Source: Anaerovorax odorimutans (GTDB lineage Bacteria; Bacillota; Clostridia; Peptostreptococcales; Anaerovoracaceae). Taken from it: 64,000 nt of DNA. Location of the stretch: assembly GCF_024459955.1 (NCBI RefSeq), contig NZ_JANFXK010000018.1, positions 1 through 64,000 of the forward strand, given 5' to 3'. Below are positions 54,580 to 62,927 of the stretch, piece by piece; within the stretch, counting starts at the first letter, position 1, and the number at the start of each line of letters is the position of its first letter. A program made the position numbers and the translations under genes. The notes beneath the pieces are model-generated. The model worked only from the letters and a program-made list of their open reading frames with translations, had not been told where the DNA came from and ran no database searches.

Positions 54580-55163
54580 ACATGCTTCTTTCCCGCTGCG
54601 ATTGTCCTGATACAGCGCTTCCCGCTTTTAACTGTAGGGATCAGAAACGGGACTTCTTGTTTATATCTGTTATAATCACGAAAGTAGTTCGGAAACGTCC
54701 ACATGTCCTGCATAATTACATACAGTACATTACATACACCAAAAATAGTTCCGCCCCAGACCATTGGAGCTGTCGGCATGGCCAGCGCAAAGCAGGCGTA
54801 CATACCGATAAACCAAAGTACACCGGGATGCCTGCACAGTGCGTACATCCCTTCTGAATAGACCCTGGGCCGGCCTTCCTCCCGAATATAGGTGTCTTCA
54901 AAGGGAAGGGCGAAGAAAAGCGTATAAATCAGCAATGCCAAAAATACGCCCGACAGAGCCAGAAGCACCACCTGCCTGACTCTGCCGCTTTCCTCTCCAT
55001 TCCAGCCTACTGCGAACATCATCACCGTGGCGATAACCAGCAGGAAAAATCCCAGGAAAAAGGCCGGCTTTAACAGTCTTAATCTTAACCTTACAGAATT
55101 TACATCATAAATCACAAACAATACGAAAGCACAGAGCCCCGTTATTATACATGCACCTCTCAT
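54576..55163 (-). CDS. ICMT/PEMT-like membrane methyltransferase family protein
   Basis: A protein of 195 residues with about five helices. The C-terminal half shows the RHPGVLWFIG motif, and further on DYNRYKQEVPFLIP, which match the SAM-binding region of isoprenylcysteine carboxyl methyltransferase and phospholipid methyltransferase-like proteins. The catalytic Glu usually found between them is replaced by a Gln-Asp stretch (MQDMW), so activity is uncertain. GAGAGG precedes the ATG. It sits between fbp and GH3. Confidence 0.65.
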   Translation of the reverse strand: MRGACIITGLCAFVLFVIYDVNSVRLRLRLLKPAFFLGFFLLVIATVMMFAVGWNGEESGRVRQVVLLALSGVFLALLIYTLFFALPFEDTYIREEGRPRVYSEGMYALCRHPGVLWFIGMYACFALAMPTAPMVWGGTIFGVCNVLYVIMQDMWTFPNYFRDYNRYKQEVPFLIPTVKSGKRCIRTIAAGKKHV

Positions 55164-55176
55164 AGCCTCTCACATC

Positions 55177-57126
55177 TTAAAAGCTTTCTTTCAGCTGGCC
55201 GGTCCGATAGGCGTTCACCAATGCCTGCAATTCCCTGACTTCCTGTTCCAGCTCCTTACCCTGGTCAGTGTCGCGGACCGTCATTCTCTTTGGAAGCGTC
55301 TCTACCGTAGTAATCTGCGGCGTATGGAACACCTGCGTCCCATCCTCCTTCAGCGGTTCATACGGCTTGTGCTCCGACAGAGCCATATACCTGGAATTGA
55401 AAATGAAGGTGTATCCTGCGATTCCCGTCTGCTTCTGATAAGCCTTGGAAATTCCGCCGTCGATAATAATCAGCTTGCCGCCTCCCTTAACCGGGCTTTC
55501 ACCGTCTTTAATCTTCACCGGTACATGTCCGTTGAGAATATGGGAAGTTTTCGGATCCAGGCCGAATTCTTCCAGTATCTTTTCGCAGACAGCTTTGTCG
55601 TTGATCAGCTTATAGTACTCTGTCGTATGCTCTTTGTGTGATTTTTTGTCAGCAATGAAGCAGCGCTCGAAGGTCGTCATTTGATCCTTGCCGAACAGCG
55701 GCGAATTGTTGCTGAGCCACAGATACCACATGATATCTCCCGATCTTCCGATTTCTTCCGATTCGTCGGGCACAAAATAAGCTTTTCGCACCTGCTCGTC
55801 CAGATAGTCCATGTAGGCCTTGCCCTTTTTGGTAACGCCGTTGACCGTACATTCTTTGAACTCTCCGTCCGCTGTCATTGGAATACATCCGTGGTACAGC
55901 AGGTTTCCGTTGATGCTCTTGTAAAGACTGCCGTGGCTGTACATGAAGCGGATATGCTTCTGCAGCTTTTCACTCTGCAGGAACGCTGCCTCCAGGGACT
56001 GGAGAGTCTCCTTTTCTTCCTTTGTCAGCTCATACGGGTTTTCCGGATCAATGGTTGGAAAGTTCTTGTCCCGCAGTTCGTAAGTAACGCCCTTGATCTC
56101 AATGGTGCCATTTTCATAATCCACTTTGTCCAACAGCATTCTGTGTTCCAGCTTGTACTCAGGATGCGCCATGATCCGCTGGCCCTCCACCTTGAACTGG
56201 CAGATGGCAATTGCCTTGTTCATTTTGGCCGCCAGATCTTCATCTACCGGATCGTATTCATTTTCATCGAGGATTTTAGGCTTGAAATATTCACACGGGT
56301 CGTCGCCATAGATGGTTGAAGCCAGGATCGCCAGCGGCCGCAGATTGATCCCGTACCCGATTTCCAGCATGTCGAAGTTGTTATAACTGATGTTCATTCT
56401 CAGAACATTGGTAATGCAGGCCCAGTTTCCTGTGGCAGCTCCCATCCACACAATATCGTGATTTCCCCATTGAAAATCCACGTCATGATAATCCATCAGA
56501 AAATCCATGATCGTATCCGGGTGCGCGCCCCGGTCCCAGATATCGCCGATAATGTGAAGCCTGTCTACGGCCAGATTGCTGATCAGGTTGGCCAGCTTGA
56601 TAATAAACTCTTCGGCTACCCGGCATTCAATGATGGAGTCAATGATTTCACTGTAATAGTGTGCTTTGTTGGCCTCATCGTCGGCGTGAAGCAGTTCATC
56701 CATGCTGTAAGCCAGGTATTTGGGAAGTCTCTTACGTACTTTTGAACGAGTGTACTTTGTAGATACGGACTTACAGATCTCCACCAGCTGGTAGATAGCC
56801 GATCTGCACCATTTGTCAAAGTCAGCTTCGGAAGCCTTTCTTCTTTTCAGCTCAGCCTCCGCGTTGTAGACCAGCGCAGCCAGTCCCGCTCTTTCCTCTC
56901 TGGAAAGGTCAGGCCCGAAGATCTCATCTACTTTTGAACGAATGACGCCGGAAGCGCTTTTCAGCATGTGGATAAAAGCTTCGTGCTCTCCATGGAGGTC
57001 ACTCAGAAAATATTCGGTCCCTTTGGGCAATGCCAGAATCGCGCTCAGGTTGATTATCTCAGCGGAAGCCGCCTTTATGTTCGGATAATCTTTTGACAAA
57101 TGCCTTAAGAATTGTTCATCAATCAT
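55177..57126 (-). CDS. fbp: Class III fructose-1,6-bisphosphatase
   Basis: A protein of 649 residues typical of Firmicutes class III Fbp, with metallophosphatase signatures SDLHGEHEAF, GDIWDRGAHPD and GNHDIVWMGA. It removes the 1-phosphate of fructose-1,6-bisphosphate in gluconeogenesis. Length is normal for the class. Ribosome binding site AGGAGAAGG. First gene of the four-gene run to 50.4 kb; no clear promoter was assigned. Confidence 0.95.
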   Translation of the reverse strand: MIDEQFLRHLSKDYPNIKAASAEIINLSAILALPKGTEYFLSDLHGEHEAFIHMLKSASGVIRSKVDEIFGPDLSREERAGLAALVYNAEAELKRRKASEADFDKWCRSAIYQLVEICKSVSTKYTRSKVRKRLPKYLAYSMDELLHADDEANKAHYYSEIIDSIIECRVAEEFIIKLANLISNLAVDRLHIIGDIWDRGAHPDTIMDFLMDYHDVDFQWGNHDIVWMGAATGNWACITNVLRMNISYNNFDMLEIGYGINLRPLAILASTIYGDDPCEYFKPKILDENEYDPVDEDLAAKMNKAIAICQFKVEGQRIMAHPEYKLEHRMLLDKVDYENGTIEIKGVTYELRDKNFPTIDPENPYELTKEEKETLQSLEAAFLQSEKLQKHIRFMYSHGSLYKSINGNLLYHGCIPMTADGEFKECTVNGVTKKGKAYMDYLDEQVRKAYFVPDESEEIGRSGDIMWYLWLSNNSPLFGKDQMTTFERCFIADKKSHKEHTTEYYKLINDKAVCEKILEEFGLDPKTSHILNGHVPVKIKDGESPVKGGGKLIIIDGGISKAYQKQTGIAGYTFIFNSRYMALSEHKPYEPLKEDGTQVFHTPQITTVETLPKRMTVRDTDQGKELEQEVRELQALVNAYRTGQLKESF

Positions 57127-57499
57127 ATCTGTTCCCTTCTCCTCAGATCATAAAATTATACGATATTCACCAGTTGAGCCGGCAATGCCGCTTCCAATTG
57201 GAGAAAATAGTATGGAAAGTAAGTAAATTGTATAGACTATTTTATTTTATCATAAGTCAATTACCACCGCAATGAGGATATTTAGCTCCGGCGGATAATC
57301 TTGCGGCCGGCTTCTTTTCTTTTAAAGCTTTGAAATCCGTTTTGTCCGCGGTAATGCAAAAGCTCTCTTACCTCAGCGGCAGAGAGCTTTCGTGCGTTCA
57401 TTTAAAGGAGTGTAAAATGTCAAAGATACAAACATTTACTCTATAGTATGATTACCATACGGTTTGTGTGCTTGATTTCTGCGAAAATATTGTATACTA
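57127..57499. other. Gap with M4-like sequence, hairpin and a promoter-like pair
   Basis: TACGATATTCACCAGTTGAG at about 57158-57177 repeats the start of copy A (44920) and continues into an M4-like segment. A hairpin GAGAGC-type (AAAGCTCTC/GAGAGCTTT, 57359-57390) is followed by AAAGGAG and a nine-codon frame, probably not a gene. TTGATT-N17-TACTAT (57472-57500) would direct plus-strand transcription into repeat copy C. Confidence 0.45.
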
Positions 57500-57860
57500 T
57501 GCGAGTCAGGTCGCAGCAGGTTATGATCCTGCCTCCGGACTGTGTTCGGCTAAGAAGAAACGTCTATCTGGGGTTTCGCATTGTAACGCGCTAAATTATT
57601 TCCGGATCTTTTGTCCAGAAAAATAGGCAGGAGCGGATCTTTTTTCAACGTTCCTTACCCTTGCCGGTCAATCTTAAGTGGAAATTTCACAAAAATAAAT
57701 CTGGAATACCCGCAAACCCACAGATTTCATCCGCTTTGGTCCAATTTCAAAGCAAAAAGCGCCAGGCCATCTTCTTTGCCAGACAGCTCGCAAGTTATAC
57801 TATTTTCCTCAATTAAAAGCGGCGTTGCCGTAAGGCACAGAATGGTGAAACAGGCAGGTC
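57500..57860 (-). repeat. Composite dispersed repeat, copy C (M4-M1, module M2 missing)
   Basis: On the minus strand M4 (about 57850-57800) leads into M1 (from about 57784; GGCGCTTTTTGCTTTGAAATTGG, AAAAAAGATCCGCTCCT, AAAAGATCCGGAAATAATTTAG). At AGTCCGGA the sequence jumps directly to GGATCATAACC, skipping the roughly 120 bp that hold M2 in copies A, B and D. Confidence 0.85.
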
Positions 57861-57864
57861 CGGT

Positions 57865-58102
57865 AACTTTTCCGGATTTTTTCGAAAAGTTACGCATTTC
57901 TCAACGATCTGCGGCCTTCAAAACGCCTTTCAGCACAAATTTTCATTTCTTACGGTTTCGAGCACCCGCAGAACCCGCAACTTTGCGTAACTTTCCATCA
58001 TTTTTTTAAAAGTTACCGCGGCCGGATTTGCGACCAAAATCCAACCTTCCTGACAAATCCCGCAGCCATCAGCCCGAAAAAAGCGTCTTGGTCGCAAGGC
58101 CA
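57865..58102 (+). repeat. Dispersed module M5, copy 2, followed by a solitary M2
   Basis: 57865-58020 repeats GTAACTTTTCCGGATTTTTTC and the TTTCATTTCTTACGGTTTC...CCGCAACTTTGCGTAACTTTC...AAAAGTTACCGC order of 47655-47750. M2 follows at 58029-58096 with perfect TGCGACCAA/TTGGTCGCA ends, again exactly 68 bp, here without M1. Confidence 0.75.
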
Positions 58103-58168
58103 TAGCCTGCGGAGAAACCTCATCTACCGGGCTGCCTGCTGATAGGCAAAACGCCGGCCGCATGGCGC

Positions 58169-58197
58169 AAAAAAAGAGTCCCTGTTAAAAGACTCCT
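58169..58197 (-). terminator. Likely terminator of the EcsC-family gene
   Basis: On the minus strand GGAGTC-loop-GACTC is followed by seven T. It lies about 180 bp beyond the EcsC stop. The DNA between them (58200-58375) has no recognised feature. Confidence 0.5.
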
Positions 58198-58375
58198 TTC
58201 CTGGCACTGTATGTAGAATTTTAAAGTCGGGTGTGATGAACATTTGCTGATACAGTACGTTGTCTATTCTATATGATAAGGCTTTAAATAGAAACCGGTA
58301 ATTGTTGGTAATTTTACGCAGCCTTGATTTTGACCCGTTAAGACAGTATGTCAGACCGGCATTCTCTCCGTTATA

Positions 58376-59173
58376 TTATATGCTCAGCTCTGCTCTTCCG
58401 CTTAAAAATCTCCGTTTGTATTTTAGATTGGCATACTCGGTCACTCGTTTCATATAAACCGTATTGTAAGCACCGCCTACTGCTCCAACGACAGGAATCC
58501 CCTGGAGAAATTTCAGGTACAGCAGTTCTCTTGAAAACAATGCCGCCGTCTCCCGAATCTGCTCTTTTTGGTCATAGTGCTCCGGAAGGGTTTGGTCCCG
58601 GATAAAACCGTCGGCATCCCGGTTGATGGTTTCCGCCCGCTGTCCATAGGAAACCGCCCCTTGCAGCAGGAGCAGAATGAAATAACGCTCTTCCTCAGAC
58701 TCATAATCGTAACCATAGCTGAGCGCAATTTCATAGATGCTTTTCAGCATCATTGCAGTCAACAGGGCAATATCGGGGACACCGATTCCCAGAACGCCCA
58801 GCCCGACACCGGAAACGCCCGACAGCAGCAAATTCACGCTTCCCGTACCTTGTGCGTTTCTGGAAAAAGCCCGTAAGGTCCTGCGGTCTTCCTGCACATC
58901 GGCTGCGTATTCCCTGACTTTATAGTTCTTTTCCCGCTTTTCCTTGCGGTAGGTCTTTTCTATAACTCCTGTCCCCTTTTGGAAAACGATTCCAAATGCC
59001 TTGATAAACGCAGCATCCAAGGTATCCTGCAATTTGTCCGGTATCTTTCCCTCCAGTGTTTGATTGAGGAACGTATCTTTTTTCTGCGCATGTTTTTTCA
59101 GAAACCGCTCTTCCTGCCTTTTCAGCTTTTGCCATTCTTTCTCCCAGGCGGTTTTTCTCTCAAGCAGCCCCAT
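58376..59173 (-). CDS. EcsC-family protein
   Basis: A protein of 265 residues with a charged helical N-terminus and a Gly-rich hydrophobic core (SGVSGVGLGVLGIGVPDIALLTAMMLKSI), then a second hydrophobic stretch near the C-terminus (LQGIPVVGAVGGAYNTVYM). This matches the EcsC family, named after a Bacillus operon partner of an ABC transporter; here no ABC genes are adjacent. Function unknown. ATG 59173 is preferred, because the GTG at 59191 lies within the GAGGAGG site. Confidence 0.8.
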   Translation of the reverse strand: MGLLERKTAWEKEWQKLKRQEERFLKKHAQKKDTFLNQTLEGKIPDKLQDTLDAAFIKAFGIVFQKGTGVIEKTYRKEKREKNYKVREYAADVQEDRRTLRAFSRNAQGTGSVNLLLSGVSGVGLGVLGIGVPDIALLTAMMLKSIYEIALSYGYDYESEEERYFILLLLQGAVSYGQRAETINRDADGFIRDQTLPEHYDQKEQIRETAALFSRELLYLKFLQGIPVVGAVGGAYNTVYMKRVTEYANLKYKRRFLSGRAELSI

Positions 59174-59349
59174 ATCCTCTGACCTCCTCACTTTTGTATA
59201 AGGCCCATACCAAAGTACACGCCCGGCTCGTAACGATTGTTGCCCCCATTATATCAAACTGCCGGCACAGCGGCCAGCAAAACAGGCAAAAAGCAAGGCC
59301 CTCTTGCCTTCTTATCAGCAGAGAGCCTTTGCGTGTTTCTTTCAATATG

Positions 59350-59472
59350 TCAGACCGGCAGCCTTCCTGTAAACTTGTAGTTAATCAGCACCGCGGCAAG
59401 AAGTATCACAACTCCTGCCCAAAATATGATCGCGCCCCGCTTGCCTTTTGGCATTTTCTCTTTTTCTTTCAT
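59350..59472 (-). CDS. Small single-pass membrane protein
   Basis: A 40-residue frame with a basic N-terminus (MKEKEKMPKGKRG) and one hydrophobic helix (AIIFWAGVVILLAAVLI), ending KFTGRLPV. AGGAGA lies 9 nt before ATG 59472, which supports translation. No family recognised. It stands alone between EcsC and metA. Confidence 0.55.
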   Translation of the reverse strand: MKEKEKMPKGKRGAIIFWAGVVILLAAVLINYKFTGRLPV

Positions 59473-59595
59473 AATAGAGGTCTCCTTTCCTTCATCAGAT
59501 ACACACTTGTTATTTATTATACCAAAAGACCGAACCATTGACCAGCAAAAGGATATCCGCTATTGTCAATTCCGCAGAAGTCCAGATATTCAAAA

Positions 59596-59620
59596 ACCCT
59601 CTCCAAAAATCGGAGAGGGT
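59596..59620 (-). terminator. Terminator of metA
   Basis: A 9-bp stem ACCCTCTCC/GGAGAGGGT with a 7-nt loop, followed on the minus strand by TTTTTG. Confidence 0.8.
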
Positions 59621-59725
59621 CCATATCTTTATATGAGATAAAACGAACTTCGTATCACCATCACCACAGAAATTCCATTGCTGCAGCAAACGTCTTTGCG
59701 GCAGGAGCTACGGATTGGCAGTCTT

Positions 59726-60649
59726 CTATTTTCCGCTCAATTCCTCAATGTTATACGGAGTTGCCTGGTAAACGTAGTAGTTGAGCCAGTTGGAGAAAAG
59801 CAGGTTGGCATGGGCACGCCACCGGAACAGAACCTCCTGCTCCGGATCATCGTCCCGGAAATAGTTGGCCGGCACCTGAATATCCATACCTTTATTGATA
59901 TCCCGAAAATATTCGCCGGCCAGGGTGTCCTTGTCGTATTCCTGATGCCCCAGCACGAAAATCTGCCGTCCGTTTTCCGTGGAAATAATGTGGGGTCCCA
60001 CCTCCGGCGAGTCGGCCAGAATCCGCAGCTCAGGATGCTCCTGAACCTCTTCTCTGCGGATTTCCGTATGTCTGGAATGGGGTGCGTAAAAAATCGAGTC
60101 GAATCCACGCATCAGCGGATTGTGAGCGCGGGTTACCCGGTGCTCGAAAACGCCGAATACCTTCTGATCCAGCAGGTGCTTATCGACACCGTAATAATAG
60201 TAAAGCGCCGCCTGTGCTCCCCAGCAGATGAACATATTGCTGTATACGTGAGTCTTGCAGAACTCGAAGATCTCGCACAGTTCCTTCCAGTAGTCCACCT
60301 GCTCATAGGGCATCTGTTCTACCGGTGCTCCCGTCAGAATCATACCGTCAAAATATTCGTGCTTGATTTCGTCCAGGGTCTTATAGAAAGCATCCATGTG
60401 CTCCTGGGAAATATGGGTGGATTCATGGGAATCCATCTGCACCAGAGTCATCTCCACCTGCAGCGGGCTGTTGGCCAGCACGCGCGCCAGCTGGGTTTCC
60501 GTCGCGATCTTGGTCGGCATCAGATTAACGATGACGATTTTCAGCGGACGAATGTCCTGGGTCATAGCCCTGGCCCGGTCCATGGTAAAAATATTTTCTT
60601 TTTGCAGCGCTTCGGCTGCCGGTAATTGATTTGGTATAATTAAAGGCAT
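59726..60649 (-). CDS. metA: Homoserine O-acetyltransferase (MetA type)
   Basis: A protein of 307 residues of the MetA family: nucleophilic Cys in FICWGAQAAL, His and Glu of the triad in VLGHQEYD. The specificity position reads TGAPVE (Glu) where E. coli MetA has Gly, which is established to favour acetyl-CoA over succinyl-CoA. It makes O-acetylhomoserine, the substrate of the MetY enzyme encoded next. GAGGGAG precedes the ATG. No SAM riboswitch was recognised upstream. Confidence 0.95.
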   Translation of the reverse strand: MPLIIPNQLPAAEALQKENIFTMDRARAMTQDIRPLKIVIVNLMPTKIATETQLARVLANSPLQVEMTLVQMDSHESTHISQEHMDAFYKTLDEIKHEYFDGMILTGAPVEQMPYEQVDYWKELCEIFEFCKTHVYSNMFICWGAQAALYYYYGVDKHLLDQKVFGVFEHRVTRAHNPLMRGFDSIFYAPHSRHTEIRREEVQEHPELRILADSPEVGPHIISTENGRQIFVLGHQEYDKDTLAGEYFRDINKGMDIQVPANYFRDDDPEQEVLFRWRAHANLLFSNWLNYYVYQATPYNIEELSGK

Positions 60650-60727
60650 CTATCTCCCTCATTTCTGCTGTAATATTATCGGTCCCCACACGCCCAAATA
60701 TCAATGGCGGCAAGAGGATAGCCTGAT

Positions 60728-60850
60728 TTTGATAGTTTTATCGTGATTCAGGAAACAGAAAGCGGCTAACTATCAATCAAGCGATTTCAATTGCGTTATT
60801 TTGATAGTTTTACAAAGATTCTACCGCTTTCTTTGTTGAAAGTATCATTT
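60728..60850. repeat. 72-bp-period array of TATCA/TGATA half-sites, locus 2
   Basis: TGATAGTTTTA at 60730 and 60802 (72 apart) and TATCA at 60771 and 60843 (72 apart), with TATCA to TGATA again 31 bp (60771 to 60802) and TGATA to TATCA 41 bp. This is the same geometry as 26739-27005, in reverse orientation, with unrelated filler. It lies between metY and metA (gap 60650-60944). A GCCGGGA/TCCCGGC hairpin at 60906-60925 may end the metY transcript. Confidence 0.75.
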
Positions 60851-60944
60851 CCTCGGTTTTTTATGTTCTGTTGGATATTTTCGATTTTGGATAAAAGTCA
60901 AGCTGCCGGGATACGAGTCCCGGCCCCCAGATTGGTGAAAAATG

Positions 60945-62234
60945 CTATTTCACTTTATCCAATGCCTGGTCAAAGTCGTAGATAATATCGTCAATGGATT
61001 CCAATCCCACGGATACACGGATCAGTGAAGGACTGATTCCTGCCGCGATCTGCTCGGATTCGGAAAGCTGTCTGTGGGTGGTGCTGGCCGGATGGAGCAC
61101 GGAGGTACGAATATCTCCCACATGCACGACAATGCTGGTCAGATCCAGGTTTTCCAGGAACTTTTCGCCTGCTTCCTTGCCTCCCTTTACGCCAAAACAC
61201 AGCACACCGCTGGCTCCCTTTGGCAGGTATTTCTGTCCCAGCTCATAATACTTGTCGCCCGGCAGTCCCGGATAAGTCACCCAGTCCACCATCGGATGCT
61301 CCTGTAAATGTTTCGCCAGCGCCAGCGCGTTTTCACAGTGGCGCTCCATTCTCAGGTGCAGCGTCTGCAAGCCCTGATGGGTCAGGTAAGCGTTGAGCGG
61401 CGCCATGGCGCAGCCGAAGTCGCGAACCAGAACAGCAGTCAGCCTGGTGCAGAACGCCGTCTGCCCAAATTTTTCATAAAAACGAAGGCCGTGATAGCTT
61501 TCGTCCGGCTCCGTCAGGCCCGGGAATTTGTCCGATGCTCCCCAGTCAAATGTGCCGCCTTCCACAATCATGCCGCCTACACAGCTGGCATGTCCATCGG
61601 AATACTTGGTCGTGGACTGGATCACGATATCCGCGCCCAGTTCCAGCGGCCGGCACAGCGCCGGAGTCGCCAGCGTGTTGTCCACAACAAGAGGCACGCC
61701 GATCTCTTTGGCAATTTTAGAGAATTTATCGAAATCCAGAATGCTGAGGGCCGGGTTTCCCAAAGATTCGCCAAACACCGCCTTTGTATTGGGCTTTGCC
61801 AGCTTGAGGATTTCCTCAGCAGGAAGATCCTGATCCACGAAATCCACATCGATTCCCAGCTTTTTCAGGGAAACACCCAGCAGATTGTGGGTTCCTCCGT
61901 AGATATTGGAAGCCGAGATCACGTGATCGCCCGCATTGCACAGATTCAGCACGGTAATCAGCGTCGCCGCCTGCCCGGAGGAAGTAGCGATTCCTGCCGT
62001 TCCGCCTTCCAAAAGCGCCATCTTCTCTTCTAAAACTTTAACAGTTGGGCTTGCCAGTCTTGTATACATGAAATTGGGACTTTCCAGATCAAAAAGCTCC
62101 GCAACGTCCTGCGAATTATAATATCGGTAAGTTGTATTCTGAACAATCGGAGGCACCTGCGGCTCACCGCTTCCCGCTTTGTATGCTCCGTGAACGCATT
62201 TTGTTTCAAATGCCGGTTTCCGTTCTTTCGTCAT
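60945..62234 (-). CDS. metY: O-acetylhomoserine sulfhydrylase (aminocarboxypropyltransferase)
   Basis: A protein of 429 residues of the Cys/Met PLP-dependent family, with the Schiff-base Lys in STTKYSDGH and YTRLASPT, SSGQAA and VVDNTLATP motifs. The length (about 430) and the ETKCVHGAYK start fit MetY-type rather than shorter gamma-synthases. It converts O-acetylhomoserine and sulfide to homocysteine, the step after MetA. GGAGAG precedes the ATG. It is a separate unit from metA, because 295 bp with a repeat array lie between them. Confidence 0.94.
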   Translation of the reverse strand: MTKERKPAFETKCVHGAYKAGSGEPQVPPIVQNTTYRYYNSQDVAELFDLESPNFMYTRLASPTVKVLEEKMALLEGGTAGIATSSGQAATLITVLNLCNAGDHVISASNIYGGTHNLLGVSLKKLGIDVDFVDQDLPAEEILKLAKPNTKAVFGESLGNPALSILDFDKFSKIAKEIGVPLVVDNTLATPALCRPLELGADIVIQSTTKYSDGHASCVGGMIVEGGTFDWGASDKFPGLTEPDESYHGLRFYEKFGQTAFCTRLTAVLVRDFGCAMAPLNAYLTHQGLQTLHLRMERHCENALALAKHLQEHPMVDWVTYPGLPGDKYYELGQKYLPKGASGVLCFGVKGGKEAGEKFLENLDLTSIVVHVGDIRTSVLHPASTTHRQLSESEQIAAGISPSLIRVSVGLESIDDIIYDFDQALDKVK

Positions 62235-62354
62235 AATCGTATCTCTCCTGTTCCTTTGTATAGATACTGAATATATTACACCATTTGTTGGGAAATGACA
62301 AGGAAGTTGTGGGGGCTTAGGTCTTTGTTTAAAACAATTCTTTTTCCGAAGCGG

Positions 62355-62383
62355 TTGACATCGCAGCTGTCAAATGGTAAAAT
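62355..62383 (+). promoter_or_regulatory. Strong sigma-A promoter reading into repeat copy D
   Basis: A perfect TTGACA, a 17-nt spacer and an extended TGGTAAAAT. The first gene downstream is the transposase-family gene at 62928, so the transcript would carry the whole repeat as a leader of about 540 nt, or the repeat itself may be the product. Confidence 0.7.
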
Positions 62384-62404
62384 ATTACATGTAAATATAT
62401 GGGA

Positions 62405-62850
62405 TATTTTGGGCTGTACGATGCGAGCTGTCTGGTGAGAAGATGGCCTGTCTGACTGGCGCTTTTTGCTCTGAAATTGGACCAGAGCGGATAAAATCTG
62501 TGGGTTTGCGGGTGTTCCAGATTTATTTTTGTAAAATTTCCACTTAAGATTGTCCCGCAAGGGTAAGAAACGTTGCAAAAATGTCCGCTTTTGCCTGTTT
62601 TTTTGGATAAAAGATCCGGAAACAATTTAGCGCGTTATAACATGAAATCAGACAGACGTTTCTTCCTAGCTGAGCGCAGTCCAGAGACGGCGGAGAGCAG
62701 AGATTGTTTTTGGGTTTGCGACCAAATTCCAATTTTACCAGCAAGTCCTGCGACCATTACCCCCAAAGAAATACCTTGGTCGCAGAGCAAATTCGAAAAA
62801 AGCCGATTCGGCGGCAAGATCATAACCCTGCTGCGACTTGACTCGTATAC
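62405..62850 (+). repeat. Composite dispersed repeat, copy D (M1-M2)
   Basis: M1 from about 62437 (GGCGCTTTTTGCTCTGAAATTGG, TAAAAGATCCGGAAACAATTTAG), M2 at 62717-62784 (68 bp, perfect ends), then GCAAGATCATAACCC and CTGCTGCGACTTGACTCG, which match the end of copy C. No full M4 is seen at its left end. Confidence 0.85.
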
Positions 62851-62927
62851 TGTACTATTTTCATGTACGGTACGGAAGATTTTCTTGCCTTCATCAAACA
62901 AACTGCTATACTAAAAGGAGAAAGAAA

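Noticed and set aside
60650-62354. SAM riboswitch upstream of metA or metY
   Set aside because: No SAM-I or SAM-II core was recognised in either upstream region.
62635-62901. 88-codon minus-strand ORF within repeat copy D
   Set aside because: It resembles frames in the other repeat copies but has no ribosome binding site, and copies A and C disrupt it.
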